From an uncultured Flavobacteriaceae bacterium (GTDB lineage: Bacteria > Bacteroidota > Bacteroidia > Flavobacteriales > Flavobacteriaceae): DNA of 48,896 bases. The stretch spans positions 1-48,896 of the forward strand of contig CALDUF010000073.1 in NCBI GenBank assembly GCA_937923515.1, in the 5' to 3' direction. Shown piece by piece: positions 18,265 through 26,513 of this stretch. Within the stretch, counting starts at the first letter, position 1; each line of letters starts with the position of its first letter. The position numbers and the translations under genes were made by a program. The notes under the pieces are model-generated. The model was given only the letters and a program-made list of their open reading frames with translations. It searched no databases and had not been told where the DNA came from.

Positions 18265-20817
18265 ATGGATGATAATTTTTCCCCAAGGGTAAAAGATGTA
18301 ATAGCTTATAGCAAAGAAGAAGCACTTCGGCTAGGGCATGACTTTATTGGTACAGAGCATTTAATGCTTGGACTTTTAAGAGATGGTAATGGCAAAGCCA
18401 TAGATATATTAAATGCTTTGGACGTAGACTTAAACCACTTAAGACGTAAAGTGGAAATTTTAAGTCCTGCAAACCCAAATATCAATATAGCCTCAAACCA
18501 AAAGAAAAACTTGCACCTAACGCGGCAAGCAGAACGCGCTTTAAAAACTACGTTTTTAGAAGCTAAACTGTTTCAAAGTACTTCTATTAATACAGCACAT
18601 TTGCTACTATGTATTCTTAGAAATGAAAACGACCCTACAACTAAACTACTTAATAAGTTGAAAGTAGATTACGATAATGTTAAAGAACAATTTAAACAGA
18701 TGATCACAAACGATAACGACGACTATATAGAACCAAAGGCAGAATCATTCCAAGACGATGATTCGAATTTAGGTGAAGAATCTCAGAAAGATAATATTTT
18801 TAATTCGCCTTCTGGCAAGTCTAATAAGAAGTCTAAAACCCCTGTTTTAGATAATTTTGGACGTGATTTAACGGCTTTTGCCGAGGAAGGTAAGCTAGAC
18901 CCTGTTGTGGGTAGAGAAGCTGAAATACAGCGTGTTTCACAAATTTTAAGTAGACGTAAAAAAAATAACCCGCTTTTAATAGGAGAACCTGGTGTTGGTA
19001 AATCTGCTATTGCCGAAGGTTTAGCCTTAAGGATTGTAAAGCGAAAAGTATCTAGAATTCTATTTAACAAACGTGTTGTTACACTAGATTTAGCAAGCTT
19101 AGTTGCGGGTACAAAATATCGCGGCCAGTTTGAAGAGCGTATGAAGGCAGTAATGAATGAATTGGAAAAGAATGACGATGTTATTTTGTTTATAGATGAA
19201 ATCCATACCATTGTTGGTGCTGGTGGCGCTACAGGAAGTTTAGATGCATCAAACATGTTTAAACCTGCTCTAGCGCGAGGAGAAATTCAATGTATTGGTG
19301 CTACAACACTGGATGAATACAGACAGTATATTGAAAAAGATGGTGCTTTAGAGCGTCGTTTTCAAAAAGTAATAGTGCAACCTACAACAGTAGAAGAAAC
19401 TATAGAAATTCTTAATAATATAAAAGGGAAATACGAAGAACATCACAATGTAGACTTTACACCAGAAGCTATAGAAGCATGTGTAAAGTTAACGAATAGA
19501 TACATGACGGATAGATTTCTTCCAGATAAAGCTATTGATGCTTTAGATGAAGCAGGATCTCGTGTGCATATCACTAATATTGATGTGCCACAACAAATAT
19601 TAGAGTTAGAAAAACAACTGGAGCAGGTTAGAGAAACTAAAAATTCGGTAGTTAAAAAACAAAAGTATGAAGAGGCCGCTAAACTAAGAGATGATGAAAA
19701 GCGCCTTGAAAAAGATTTAGCCATTGCACAAGAAAAGTGGGAAGAAGAAACGAAACAACATCGTGAAATTGTTACTGAAGAAAACGTGGCTGATGTCGTG
19801 TCTATGATGACAGGTATTCCTGTAAATAGAATTGCACAAACTGAAATTAACAAATTAGCCGAATTACCAGAGCTTATTAAAGGCAAAGTAATTGGGCAAG
19901 ATGAAGCTGTTGCTAAAGTTGTTAAGGCTATTCAACGTAATCGTGCTGGATTAAAAGACCCTAACAAACCTATTGGCTCTTTTATTTTCTTAGGACAAAC
20001 CGGTGTTGGAAAAACCCAACTCGCAAAAGTACTTTCTAAACAATTATTTGATAGCGAAGATTCTTTAATTAGAATTGATATGAGTGAGTACATGGAAAAA
20101 TTTGCCATATCGCGTTTAGTGGGTGCACCTCCAGGATATGTTGGTTACGAAGAAGGTGGGCAACTTACCGAAAAAGTAAGACGCAAGCCATACGCTGTAA
20201 TTCTTTTAGATGAAATTGAAAAAGCACATCCTGATGTATTTAATATGCTCCTACAAGTGTTAGATGATGGGCATTTAACTGATAGTTTAGGCAGAAAAAT
20301 TGATTTTAGAAATACTATTATAATCATGACCTCGAATATTGGTGCTAGAAAATTGAAAGATTTTGGCACAGGTATAGGTTTTGGTACTGCATCGCAAAAA
20401 GCACAAGAAGATGCCAATGCCGTTAAGGTTATTGAAAATGCACTTAAAAAATCGTTTGCACCAGAATTTTTGAACAGAATTGATGATGTGGTTGTATTTA
20501 ATGCGCTTGAAAAAGAAGACATCAATCTTATTATTGATATTGAACTTGAAAAACTTCTGTCTAGAATACAAGGTTTAGGCTATGAGTTAGAATTAACTAA
20601 AGCTGCTAAAGATTATATTGCAGATAAAGGTTTTGATAAACAATATGGTGCAAGACCGTTAAAACGTGCTATTCAAAAATATATAGAAGATGCCTTAGCT
20701 GAAGAAATTGTAGCTTCAAATTTAAGAGAAGGCGACAAAATTATTATCGACTTAGATAAGAAAACAGAAGAGTTAAGTATTGCAATTGAAAAAGCTGAAA
20801 AGCCTACTGAATCTTAA
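18265..20817 (+). CDS. clpC: ATP-dependent Clp protease ATP-binding subunit ClpC
   Basis: 850-residue AAA+ unfoldase that feeds substrates to ClpP. Two Clp_N repeats occupy about residues 1-145 (FSPRVKDVIAYSKEEALRLGH, then HLTRQAERALKTTF). The first ATPase module has GEPGVGKS near residue 241 and FIDEIHTIVGAG. A UVR-type coiled coil follows (YEEAAKLRDDEKRLEKDL), then the second ATPase module with GQTGVGKT near residue 577. The ClpP-docking loop is probably GIGFG. I chose MDDNFSPRV because the family starts there; the open frame extends 35 codons further upstream without homology. It is divergent from gyrA across a 262-base gap in which I find no gene and no convincing TAnnTTTG box. Confidence 0.96.
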   Translation: MDDNFSPRVKDVIAYSKEEALRLGHDFIGTEHLMLGLLRDGNGKAIDILNALDVDLNHLRRKVEILSPANPNINIASNQKKNLHLTRQAERALKTTFLEAKLFQSTSINTAHLLLCILRNENDPTTKLLNKLKVDYDNVKEQFKQMITNDNDDYIEPKAESFQDDDSNLGEESQKDNIFNSPSGKSNKKSKTPVLDNFGRDLTAFAEEGKLDPVVGREAEIQRVSQILSRRKKNNPLLIGEPGVGKSAIAEGLALRIVKRKVSRILFNKRVVTLDLASLVAGTKYRGQFEERMKAVMNELEKNDDVILFIDEIHTIVGAGGATGSLDASNMFKPALARGEIQCIGATTLDEYRQYIEKDGALERRFQKVIVQPTTVEETIEILNNIKGKYEEHHNVDFTPEAIEACVKLTNRYMTDRFLPDKAIDALDEAGSRVHITNIDVPQQILELEKQLEQVRETKNSVVKKQKYEEAAKLRDDEKRLEKDLAIAQEKWEEETKQHREIVTEENVADVVSMMTGIPVNRIAQTEINKLAELPELIKGKVIGQDEAVAKVVKAIQRNRAGLKDPNKPIGSFIFLGQTGVGKTQLAKVLSKQLFDSEDSLIRIDMSEYMEKFAISRLVGAPPGYVGYEEGGQLTEKVRRKPYAVILLDEIEKAHPDVFNMLLQVLDDGHLTDSLGRKIDFRNTIIIMTSNIGARKLKDFGTGIGFGTASQKAQEDANAVKVIENALKKSFAPEFLNRIDDVVVFNALEKEDINLIIDIELEKLLSRIQGLGYELELTKAAKDYIADKGFDKQYGARPLKRAIQKYIEDALAEEIVASNLREGDKIIIDLDKKTEELSIAIEKAEKPTES

Positions 20818-20842
20818 TATAATTTAAAATTTATAAATTAAC

Positions 20843-20869
20843 AAAGCCCAAAATATATTTTTGGGCTTT
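20843..20869. terminator. Terminator after clpC
   Basis: Long perfect stem AAAGCCCAAAA / TTTTGGGCTTT between clpC and the convergent lipoprotein gene. The loop is TATAT. The T-rich distal arm gives terminator character on the plus strand, and by symmetry on the minus strand too. Confidence 0.85.
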
Positions 20870-20890
20870 GTTAGTTTTACACGTTAAAGT

Positions 20891-21715
20891 TTAATCGAAA
20901 AATTCATTATCTAGAGAATAATCAAAAGTACCATCCTTACAATCAAAAGGACCAATTTCTTCAGAGGTTGTATTACTAGCTCTAATAAATGGAAATTCAA
21001 ATTCTCCTTTTATTACTCTGGTATTTAAATTAAACTCTGTTATGGTTAATTTACCACCCTCTCGCTCAAAAGCTAATGGAAAAGCACTACCTGTATCATA
21101 TACTATTCCGAAAAAAGGTGTAGCAACGCCATTCATATCTGTACTATCAATATTTAGATCGTAAACGCCTTCTTTCCAAATAGTTTCAGGAATAAATAAA
21201 GTTATTTCTTTGGCATTACCTGATACAACTAAACTTTGATACTCACTGTTACCTTGTATTCTTAGATAATTTACATCACTTCCTGAAAATGTTACAACAC
21301 CAACTGCTTTGTTAAGTATATTGTAACCATTAGGTTTTAAATCATCAAACTGTTCTCCTGCTATATTTGCCGTCATAAAAGCACGTTGTTGTGCAACATT
21401 CTCATCGCCACCTTCACAATCTCTTAAATTATCAATCAATAATTGAAATTCCCCACCTTGATCTCCACAAAGGGTTATTTGGTTTTCTAAAGCCGTTCTA
21501 TAAGCAACACACAATTCTGAAAAATTAGCATCGGTAGGCGTTGCATTTACGTAGTTTACAGCTGCAACGGTTGCAACACCAACAGCGTTTTCGCAATTTG
21601 CAGGAAGACTATTTGATTGATCAATAATCTCACCATCAAAAGGCTCTATGTTACAGGATAAAAATGTGGTTAAAAATAGTAATACTAAAAAGCGAGTGTG
21701 CATTTTAAATGTCAT
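20891..21715 (-). CDS. Lipoprotein of unknown function
   Basis: Up to 274 residues. The signal sequence ends LLFLTTFLSC|N, a good lipobox. The alternative Met at codon 5 (MHTRFLVL, start 21703) gives a more compact signal peptide and may be the real start. The mature protein has a first half with spaced cysteines (ANCENAV, LCVAYRTAL, LCGDQGGEF, LRDCEGG). The second half is beta-rich, in the style of flavobacterial DUF6252-type lipoproteins, but I am not certain of the family. A minus-strand -7 box (TACTTTTG, 21739-21746) sits just upstream. It is transcribed separately from the MFS gene behind it. Confidence 0.75.
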   Translation of the reverse strand: MTFKMHTRFLVLLFLTTFLSCNIEPFDGEIIDQSNSLPANCENAVGVATVAAVNYVNATPTDANFSELCVAYRTALENQITLCGDQGGEFQLLIDNLRDCEGGDENVAQQRAFMTANIAGEQFDDLKPNGYNILNKAVGVVTFSGSDVNYLRIQGNSEYQSLVVSGNAKEITLFIPETIWKEGVYDLNIDSTDMNGVATPFFGIVYDTGSAFPLAFEREGGKLTITEFNLNTRVIKGEFEFPFIRASNTTSEEIGPFDCKDGTFDYSLDNEFFD

Positions 21716-21738
21716 AATAAGCAGTAAGTTAATTTGCT

Positions 21739-21746
21739 CAAAAGTA
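21739..21746 (-). promoter_or_regulatory. Candidate -7 promoter box TACTTTTG
   Basis: Minus-strand match to TAnnTTTG, 23 bases before the longer lipoprotein start. No TTG is found at the -33 spacing. Confidence 0.38.
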
Positions 21747-21810
21747 GAAATTAATCCCTTTTTTAAAAGCTTTATACTTTAAAAAGTTATTTTTTTGGTT
21801 GAGTTGATTG

Positions 21811-23190
21811 TTAGTCCGTTTTTAGTCTTGGCACTCGAAATAACAATATAACGCCTATCAAAAAGAACACAAATAAAAATAAAATAGCATAACGCATATT
21901 ATATTTTTCATCTACAATAGCAAAAATAGACATACCAATAACGATCCCTATCTTTTCAGCAACATCATAAAAACTAAAATACGATGTAGTATCTTTTGTT
22001 TCTGGAAGAAATTTAGAGTATGTAGATCTACCCAAGGATTGTACGCCTCCCATAACAAAACCAACCAATGTTGCTGCTATATAAAATTGCACTGGGGTTT
22101 TCATAAAATAGGCATAAAAACAAAGCCCCATCCAGATGATATTTATAATGATTAGGGTTTTAATATTACCATAACTTTTAGACAATCGCGATGTAACTAC
22201 AGCACCAAGTACTGCTACTAACTGTATGGCTAAAATACTTACTATTAAACCAATGGTTTTTTGCGCTTCACTCTCCCAAAGTATTTCTTTTTCCCCAAAA
22301 TAAACTGCCATAAGCATTATAGTTTGTACTGCCATACTAAAAACAAAAAAGGCATTTAAATACCGTTTTAGTCTTAGGTTATTTTTCAAGTCTGTCCATA
22401 CCGACTGTAATTCTCTAAAACCATTAAACACAATAGCCTTAGTTACTTTACGACCTTTAAAGCTTCCTTTTGGCAAGTGGTAGAATGTATATTGACTAAA
22501 TAATACCCACCACAAGCCAACTGTAATAAATGAAATTTTCATAGCTTCAAAAGATGCTGCATTTTTAGCTTTTTCTAATGCTGCTGCAATTTCAGTCTCA
22601 CTGCCATTTATACTTAATGCTTTAGAAATACTTACATCAAAACCAAACCAACTAGGGTACATCACCATAGCTAAGTTTAATAATAGTAAGAGGACACTGC
22701 CAAAATACCCCCAAGAAAAGCCTTTAGCGCTAATGCTATCTTGTTGTTCAGGAAAAGCAATATCTGGCAAATACGAATTATAAAACACTAAACTACCCCA
22801 ATAGCCTAGTAAGCCCATAAAATAAAAAAGCATGCTAATATGTATGCGGTCTTTATCAAAAAAATACAACCCTATGCAACCCAAACCACCCATGTAGCAA
22901 AAAAATTTCATGAAGTTTTTTTTGTTACCTACATAATCTGCAATGCCAGATAATAGAGGTGACAAAAACGCTACAACTAAAAACGTAAAAGCGGTAACTA
23001 TTGAAATTAAAACGGTTTGTTTCATTTCAAAACCAAAGGCATACACCAATTCTTCTTTAGTATCAAATAGGTTTGAATAGAATAATGGAAATATAGAAGA
23101 TGCTATGGTTAAGGTGTAAACTGAGTTTGCCCAATCGTAAAACGCCCAAGCATTTAAAAGTTTTTTACTTCCCTTTTTAAGTTGACTCAT
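21811..23190 (-). CDS. UMF1/Atg22-type MFS transporter
   Basis: 459-residue inner-membrane protein with about 12 hydrophobic helices. The start LNAWAFYDWANSVYTLTIASSIFPLFY and the internal FYNSYLPDIAF are hallmarks of the UMF1 (Atg22-like) branch of the major facilitator superfamily. Yeast Atg22 exports amino acids from the vacuole; the bacterial substrates are unknown. The start codon directly follows the eight-T tract of an intrinsic terminator that ends the upstream M48 gene, leaving no room for a ribosome-binding site. Expression therefore depends on read-through of, or on initiation very close to, that hairpin. Confidence 0.9.
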   Translation of the reverse strand: MSQLKKGSKKLLNAWAFYDWANSVYTLTIASSIFPLFYSNLFDTKEELVYAFGFEMKQTVLISIVTAFTFLVVAFLSPLLSGIADYVGNKKNFMKFFCYMGGLGCIGLYFFDKDRIHISMLFYFMGLLGYWGSLVFYNSYLPDIAFPEQQDSISAKGFSWGYFGSVLLLLLNLAMVMYPSWFGFDVSISKALSINGSETEIAAALEKAKNAASFEAMKISFITVGLWWVLFSQYTFYHLPKGSFKGRKVTKAIVFNGFRELQSVWTDLKNNLRLKRYLNAFFVFSMAVQTIMLMAVYFGEKEILWESEAQKTIGLIVSILAIQLVAVLGAVVTSRLSKSYGNIKTLIIINIIWMGLCFYAYFMKTPVQFYIAATLVGFVMGGVQSLGRSTYSKFLPETKDTTSYFSFYDVAEKIGIVIGMSIFAIVDEKYNMRYAILFLFVFFLIGVILLFRVPRLKTD

Positions 23191-23221
23191 AAAAAAAAGT
23201 CACGCTTTAATTGCGTGACTT
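23191..23221 (-). terminator. Intrinsic terminator abutting the MFS start codon
   Basis: On the minus strand a perfect 9-bp stem AAGTCACGC / GCGTGACTT (23213-23221 and 23197-23205; loop AATTAAA) is followed by T8, and the ATG of the MFS gene begins at the next base (23190). It is placed 30 bases past the stop of the M48 peptidase gene. Confidence 0.85.
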
Positions 23222-23251
23222 CTAAAATAAACAAATATTTTGTTCTAAGTA

Positions 23252-24073
23252 TTAATTATTTCTAAAGGTTGTAACACCGTACTTTCTTGCTTCCTCTTTG
23301 GCTTTAGGCGCCCACTTTTTTAGATTAGCAATTCTAGTATCATTCGACGGGTGCGTGCTCATAAATTCTGGTGGTGCTTGTCCACCACTGTTAGCTTTCA
23401 TACGCTTCCATAATTCGGCAGCTTCCTCAGGATTATAACCTGCTATAGCCATTAAATGCACACCAATTAAATCAGATTCGGTTTCATGACTTCTACTAAA
23501 AGGTAGCATTAACCCTACTTGAGAGCCTATACCGTAAGCTTGATTGAAAATTGCTCTAGTTTGGTTGTCTTTAATGGCAACATTTCCTGCAACCGCGCCT
23601 AACTGTTGTAAAATCCCAGCACTCATACGCTGTTGTCCGTGGTTTGCTAAAGCATGAGCTACTTCGTGCCCCATTATTGCTGCTACACCAGCCTCATTTT
23701 GCGCAATTGGCAATATACCTGTATAAAATACAATTTTACCTCCTGGCATACACCAAGCATTAACCGTTTCATCGTTTACTAAATTGTACTCCCACTTATA
23801 ATCTTTTAGATAGCCTTGATGCCCATTTGCATTTAAATAACGTTCTGCAGCTACGGCTATTTTTTGCCCTACACGCTTTATCATTTCTGCATCTTTTGTA
23901 CCTGTAACCACATTATTCTCGTTAAGAAATTGGTTATACTGCGCAAAAGCTGTTGGAAATAATTGTGAATTTGGCACTAAAGCCATGGTTTTCTTTCCTG
24001 TAAATGGATTTGTAGCACATGCTATAACCAGCATTGCGATACCAAACCCTATTATAATTTTAAAACGTTTCAT
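23252..24073 (-). CDS. M48 family metallopeptidase lipoprotein
   Basis: 273-residue zinc protease. The signal sequence has the lipobox MLVIAC (Cys19), so it is probably anchored in the envelope. Zinc ligands are His136 and His140 in HEVAH and Glu199 in ETESDLIG, with Glu137 as catalytic base. The length and the start after the lipobox (ATNPFTGKKTMALV) match the LoiP/YcaL/BepA-like M48C group, which does quality control of outer-membrane proteins in proteobacteria. It is divergent from the lipoprotein MsrB gene. The promoter is not obvious. Confidence 0.92.
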   Translation of the reverse strand: MKRFKIIIGFGIAMLVIACATNPFTGKKTMALVPNSQLFPTAFAQYNQFLNENNVVTGTKDAEMIKRVGQKIAVAAERYLNANGHQGYLKDYKWEYNLVNDETVNAWCMPGGKIVFYTGILPIAQNEAGVAAIMGHEVAHALANHGQQRMSAGILQQLGAVAGNVAIKDNQTRAIFNQAYGIGSQVGLMLPFSRSHETESDLIGVHLMAIAGYNPEEAAELWKRMKANSGGQAPPEFMSTHPSNDTRIANLKKWAPKAKEEARKYGVTTFRNN

Positions 24074-24414
24074 AATATTATTTAATTTAGAGTTAAAAAT
24101 ACAAAAAGTAAACTTATACTATTAAGACACATATTTATTTTATTTGTCACAATAATAAAGACATACAAACATAAGGCAATAAAAACATTTACATTAATGC
24201 TTTTAAACAATATTTTGATACTATTTGGAAACATAATATGTTATTAAAAATGATTAGTAACGACATAACTATAGTGTTATTTAAAACAATTTATCTTTGA
24301 TAGGGAATCTAAAAATAATGATTGGAGTACTCAATTTTTAAAGTATTAAAAAATGCCGTTTTTATTCCTTACCTTATAAAATGAACTTGAAAATAAAAAA
24401 ATATTTATTTTGCT
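24074..24414. other. 341-base intergenic region, divergent promoters
   Basis: Very AT-rich gap between the divergent M48 and msrB genes. I see no ORF with coding character and no RNA gene. A plus-strand TAnnTTTG match, TATCTTTG (24292-24299), could start msrB transcription and would leave a leader of about 110 bases. Confidence 0.5.
24292..24299 (+). promoter_or_regulatory. Candidate -7 promoter box TATCTTTG
   Basis: Exact TAnnTTTG match upstream of msrB. No clear -33 TTG. The distance to the start codon is long (116 bases). Confidence 0.3.
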
Positions 24415-24900
24415 ATGAACAAATTTTTAACATTACTCGCTTTATTATTTCTTTTTAACTGCAACTCTAACGCTCAAAAAGAAGCAGATACTGCTAAAAA
24501 CAAAACCTATGAAGTCACTAAAACAGATGAAGAATGGAAAACGCAGTTAACAGAAATGGAATATTATGTGCTTAGAAAAGCAGGTACAGAACGCTCTTTT
24601 AGCAGCCCTTTAAATAAAAATTATGAAGCAGGTATTTACGTTTGTAAAGCTTGCGACACACCCTTGTTTAAAAGTGAACATAAGTTTGATTCTGGTACAG
24701 GTTGGCCTAGTTTTGATAGAGAAATTAAAGGGAATGTAGCATATTCTACTGATTACCATTTAGGATATGCCAGAACAGAAGAACACTGTGCTACTTGCGG
24801 CGGCCATTTGGGACATATATTTAATGATGGCCCTAGAGCAACCACTGGAAAAAGACATTGTATTAACGGGGTGTCTTTAAAATTTATTCCGAAAGAATAG
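24415..24900 (+). CDS. msrB: Peptide-methionine (R)-S-oxide reductase, lipoprotein form
   Basis: 161-residue enzyme that reduces methionine-R-sulfoxide in proteins. An N-terminal signal with lipobox LFLFNC|N (Cys16) places it on the envelope, unlike cytosolic MsrB. Zinc ligands are Cys77/Cys80 (CKAC) and Cys125/Cys128 (CATC). The catalytic Cys149 lies in RHCINGVSLKF, and the SGTGWPSF substrate motif is at about residues 93-100. No second resolving cysteine is obvious near the usual position, so recycling may use an external thiol. Its neighbour across the divergent gap is an envelope protease, which fits a surface protein repair theme. Confidence 0.94.
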   Translation: MNKFLTLLALLFLFNCNSNAQKEADTAKNKTYEVTKTDEEWKTQLTEMEYYVLRKAGTERSFSSPLNKNYEAGIYVCKACDTPLFKSEHKFDSGTGWPSFDREIKGNVAYSTDYHLGYARTEEHCATCGGHLGHIFNDGPRATTGKRHCINGVSLKFIPKE

Positions 24901-25017
24901 GTGGGCTTTCAAAACATCAAAATTTAGATGATTTGAAATTTTTAAGATGGTATTTTTTGAAACACGGCTTTTACAAAATAGCTAATACAGAAAGACCAAG
25001 AAATATAGTTGGCAGAT

Positions 25018-25090
25018 GCGCCCCGCGAGAGGGATTGAACGGCATGTTTGAAATCCCCGACGCAGGAGGGATTGAGTAGTGAAAGCCCGT
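25018..25090. repeat. Hairpin-rich interspersed repeat (copy B)
   Basis: GC-richer block in the convergent gap between msrB and the NDH-2 gene. It has internal copies of GGGATTGA (25031-25038 and 25069-25076), and the segment at 25067-25089 runs AGGGATTGAGTAGTGAAAGC, then CCG. The last part resembles the minus strand of 5477-5497. Immediately after, TTGCCAT-tttt-ATGGCAA (25091-25108) forms a hairpin without a T-tract. Confidence 0.5.
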
Positions 25091-25123
25091 TTGCCATTTT
25101 TATGGCAACTCGCCCAAATAAAA

Positions 25124-26407
25124 TTAAACTTTGTGATTGCTTTTAAAGGGCCTGATGATTAATCGTGCTTCTCTATCGAAACGCACGTAATTGTATACCC
25201 AGTTTACAAACACCACCATGCGATTTCTAAAACCTATAAGGAAAAATAGGTGTACAAACATCCAGACAAACCACGCAAAAACGCCTTGAAATTTCCAGTA
25301 TTTTAGGTCTACCACGGCTTTGTTTCGGCCTATGGTTGCCATAGCACCTTTATCGGTATACTCAAAAGGTTGCATGGGTTTTTCTTCAATAATACGCAGT
25401 AAATTATCGCCTAACTGATCGCCTTGTTGAATGGCTGGTTGTGCCATCATTGGGAAACCTTCGGGGTGGTTTTTAGTAACCATAGCGGCAATATCGCCAA
25501 TGGCAAATATATGCTCGAACCCTTTTACTTGGCTAAATTCGTTAACTTCTATTCTGTTGCCACGTGTTACAAAATCTTCTGCATCTAAGCCTTTTATTGT
25601 GGCGCCTTTTACACCCGCAGCCCAAACTACAGTGGCGGCTTGAAAGGTTAAATCGGTATTAGTGGTAACGGTTTTACCATCGTAATTGGTAACGCGCACG
25701 TTTTTCCAAATATTAACGCCTAGTTTTTCTAAAAAATCCTCGGCCTTTTGTGAAGCATTGGCACTCATACCTTTAAGAATACAATTACCTGATTGAATGA
25801 TGTGTATTTGCGCTAAACGGGTATCTAAATCTGGATAATCCTTTGGTAGGATGCCTTTTTTTATTTCGGCTAAAGCACCGGCAAGCTCTACCCCTGTTGG
25901 CCCACCACCTACTATTACAAAATTCATTAGGGCATTGCGCTCGTTTAAATCTGATGTAAGTAGGGCGTCTTCAAAATTCTCAAGAATTAGACTTCTTAAA
26001 TTAAGCGATTGCGGTATGGTTTTCATTGCCATACTGTGTTTTTCGATTTCAGAATTACCAAAAAAGTTAGTTGTAGAGCCTGAGGCCACAACGAGATAAT
26101 CGAACTTTAAATCGCCAATATTTGTTTTTACTTGGTTTGTTGTTGTATCAATTTCTTCTACCGAAGCAAGACGGAAATAAAAATTGGGAAAATCTTTTAG
26201 AATTTTACGAATTGGGTATGCAATAGAATCTGGCTCTAAGCCGCCTGTAGACACTTGATATAAAAGGGGCTGAAAGGTGTGGTAATTGTGTTTGTCTAAC
26301 AATACAACCTGAACTTCTTGTTTTGATAATTTTTTGGCTAATGCTACACCGGCAAAACCACCGCCAATAATTACAACACGTGGAAAACTGGTTCTAGGTA
26401 TATTCAT
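25124..26407 (-). CDS. Type II NADH dehydrogenase-like FAD oxidoreductase
   Basis: 427-residue pyridine-nucleotide-disulfide family protein. The FAD-binding motif VVIIGGGFAGVALAKKL is at about residues 11-27, the NAD-binding motif FVIVGGGPTGVELAGALAE at about 163-181, and the C-terminal FAD motif AIGDIAAM near residue 305. The C-terminus has a hydrophobic stretch, WFVWMFVHLFFLIGF, as in membrane-associated NDH-2 enzymes that pass electrons from NADH to quinone without pumping protons. A minus-strand -7 box (TACCTTTG, 26426-26433) lies 19 bases upstream of the ATG. Confidence 0.9.
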   Translation of the reverse strand: MNIPRTSFPRVVIIGGGFAGVALAKKLSKQEVQVVLLDKHNYHTFQPLLYQVSTGGLEPDSIAYPIRKILKDFPNFYFRLASVEEIDTTTNQVKTNIGDLKFDYLVVASGSTTNFFGNSEIEKHSMAMKTIPQSLNLRSLILENFEDALLTSDLNERNALMNFVIVGGGPTGVELAGALAEIKKGILPKDYPDLDTRLAQIHIIQSGNCILKGMSANASQKAEDFLEKLGVNIWKNVRVTNYDGKTVTTNTDLTFQAATVVWAAGVKGATIKGLDAEDFVTRGNRIEVNEFSQVKGFEHIFAIGDIAAMVTKNHPEGFPMMAQPAIQQGDQLGDNLLRIIEEKPMQPFEYTDKGAMATIGRNKAVVDLKYWKFQGVFAWFVWMFVHLFFLIGFRNRMVVFVNWVYNYVRFDREARLIIRPFKSNHKV

Positions 26408-26425
26408 ATCTTAAAAATTGCAACG

Positions 26426-26433
26426 CAAAGGTA
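26426..26433 (-). promoter_or_regulatory. Candidate -7 promoter box TACCTTTG
   Basis: Minus-strand TAnnTTTG match just ahead of the NDH-2 gene. The nearest -33-like TTG is too close (11-base spacer). Confidence 0.38.
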
Positions 26434-26487
26434 GTAATAAGATGCAAATTAATAAGGTTGTAAATTCTTTATTAGAATACGATTTTG

Positions 26488-26495
26488 TAAATTTG
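26488..26495 (+). promoter_or_regulatory. Candidate -7 promoter box TAAATTTG
   Basis: Exact TAnnTTTG match 18 bases before the lpdA start, implying a short leader. A TTG at 26458-26460 lies 27 bases upstream, longer than the usual spacer of about 20. Confidence 0.42.
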
Positions 26496-26513
26496 CAGCC
26501 TAAAATTTAACAC

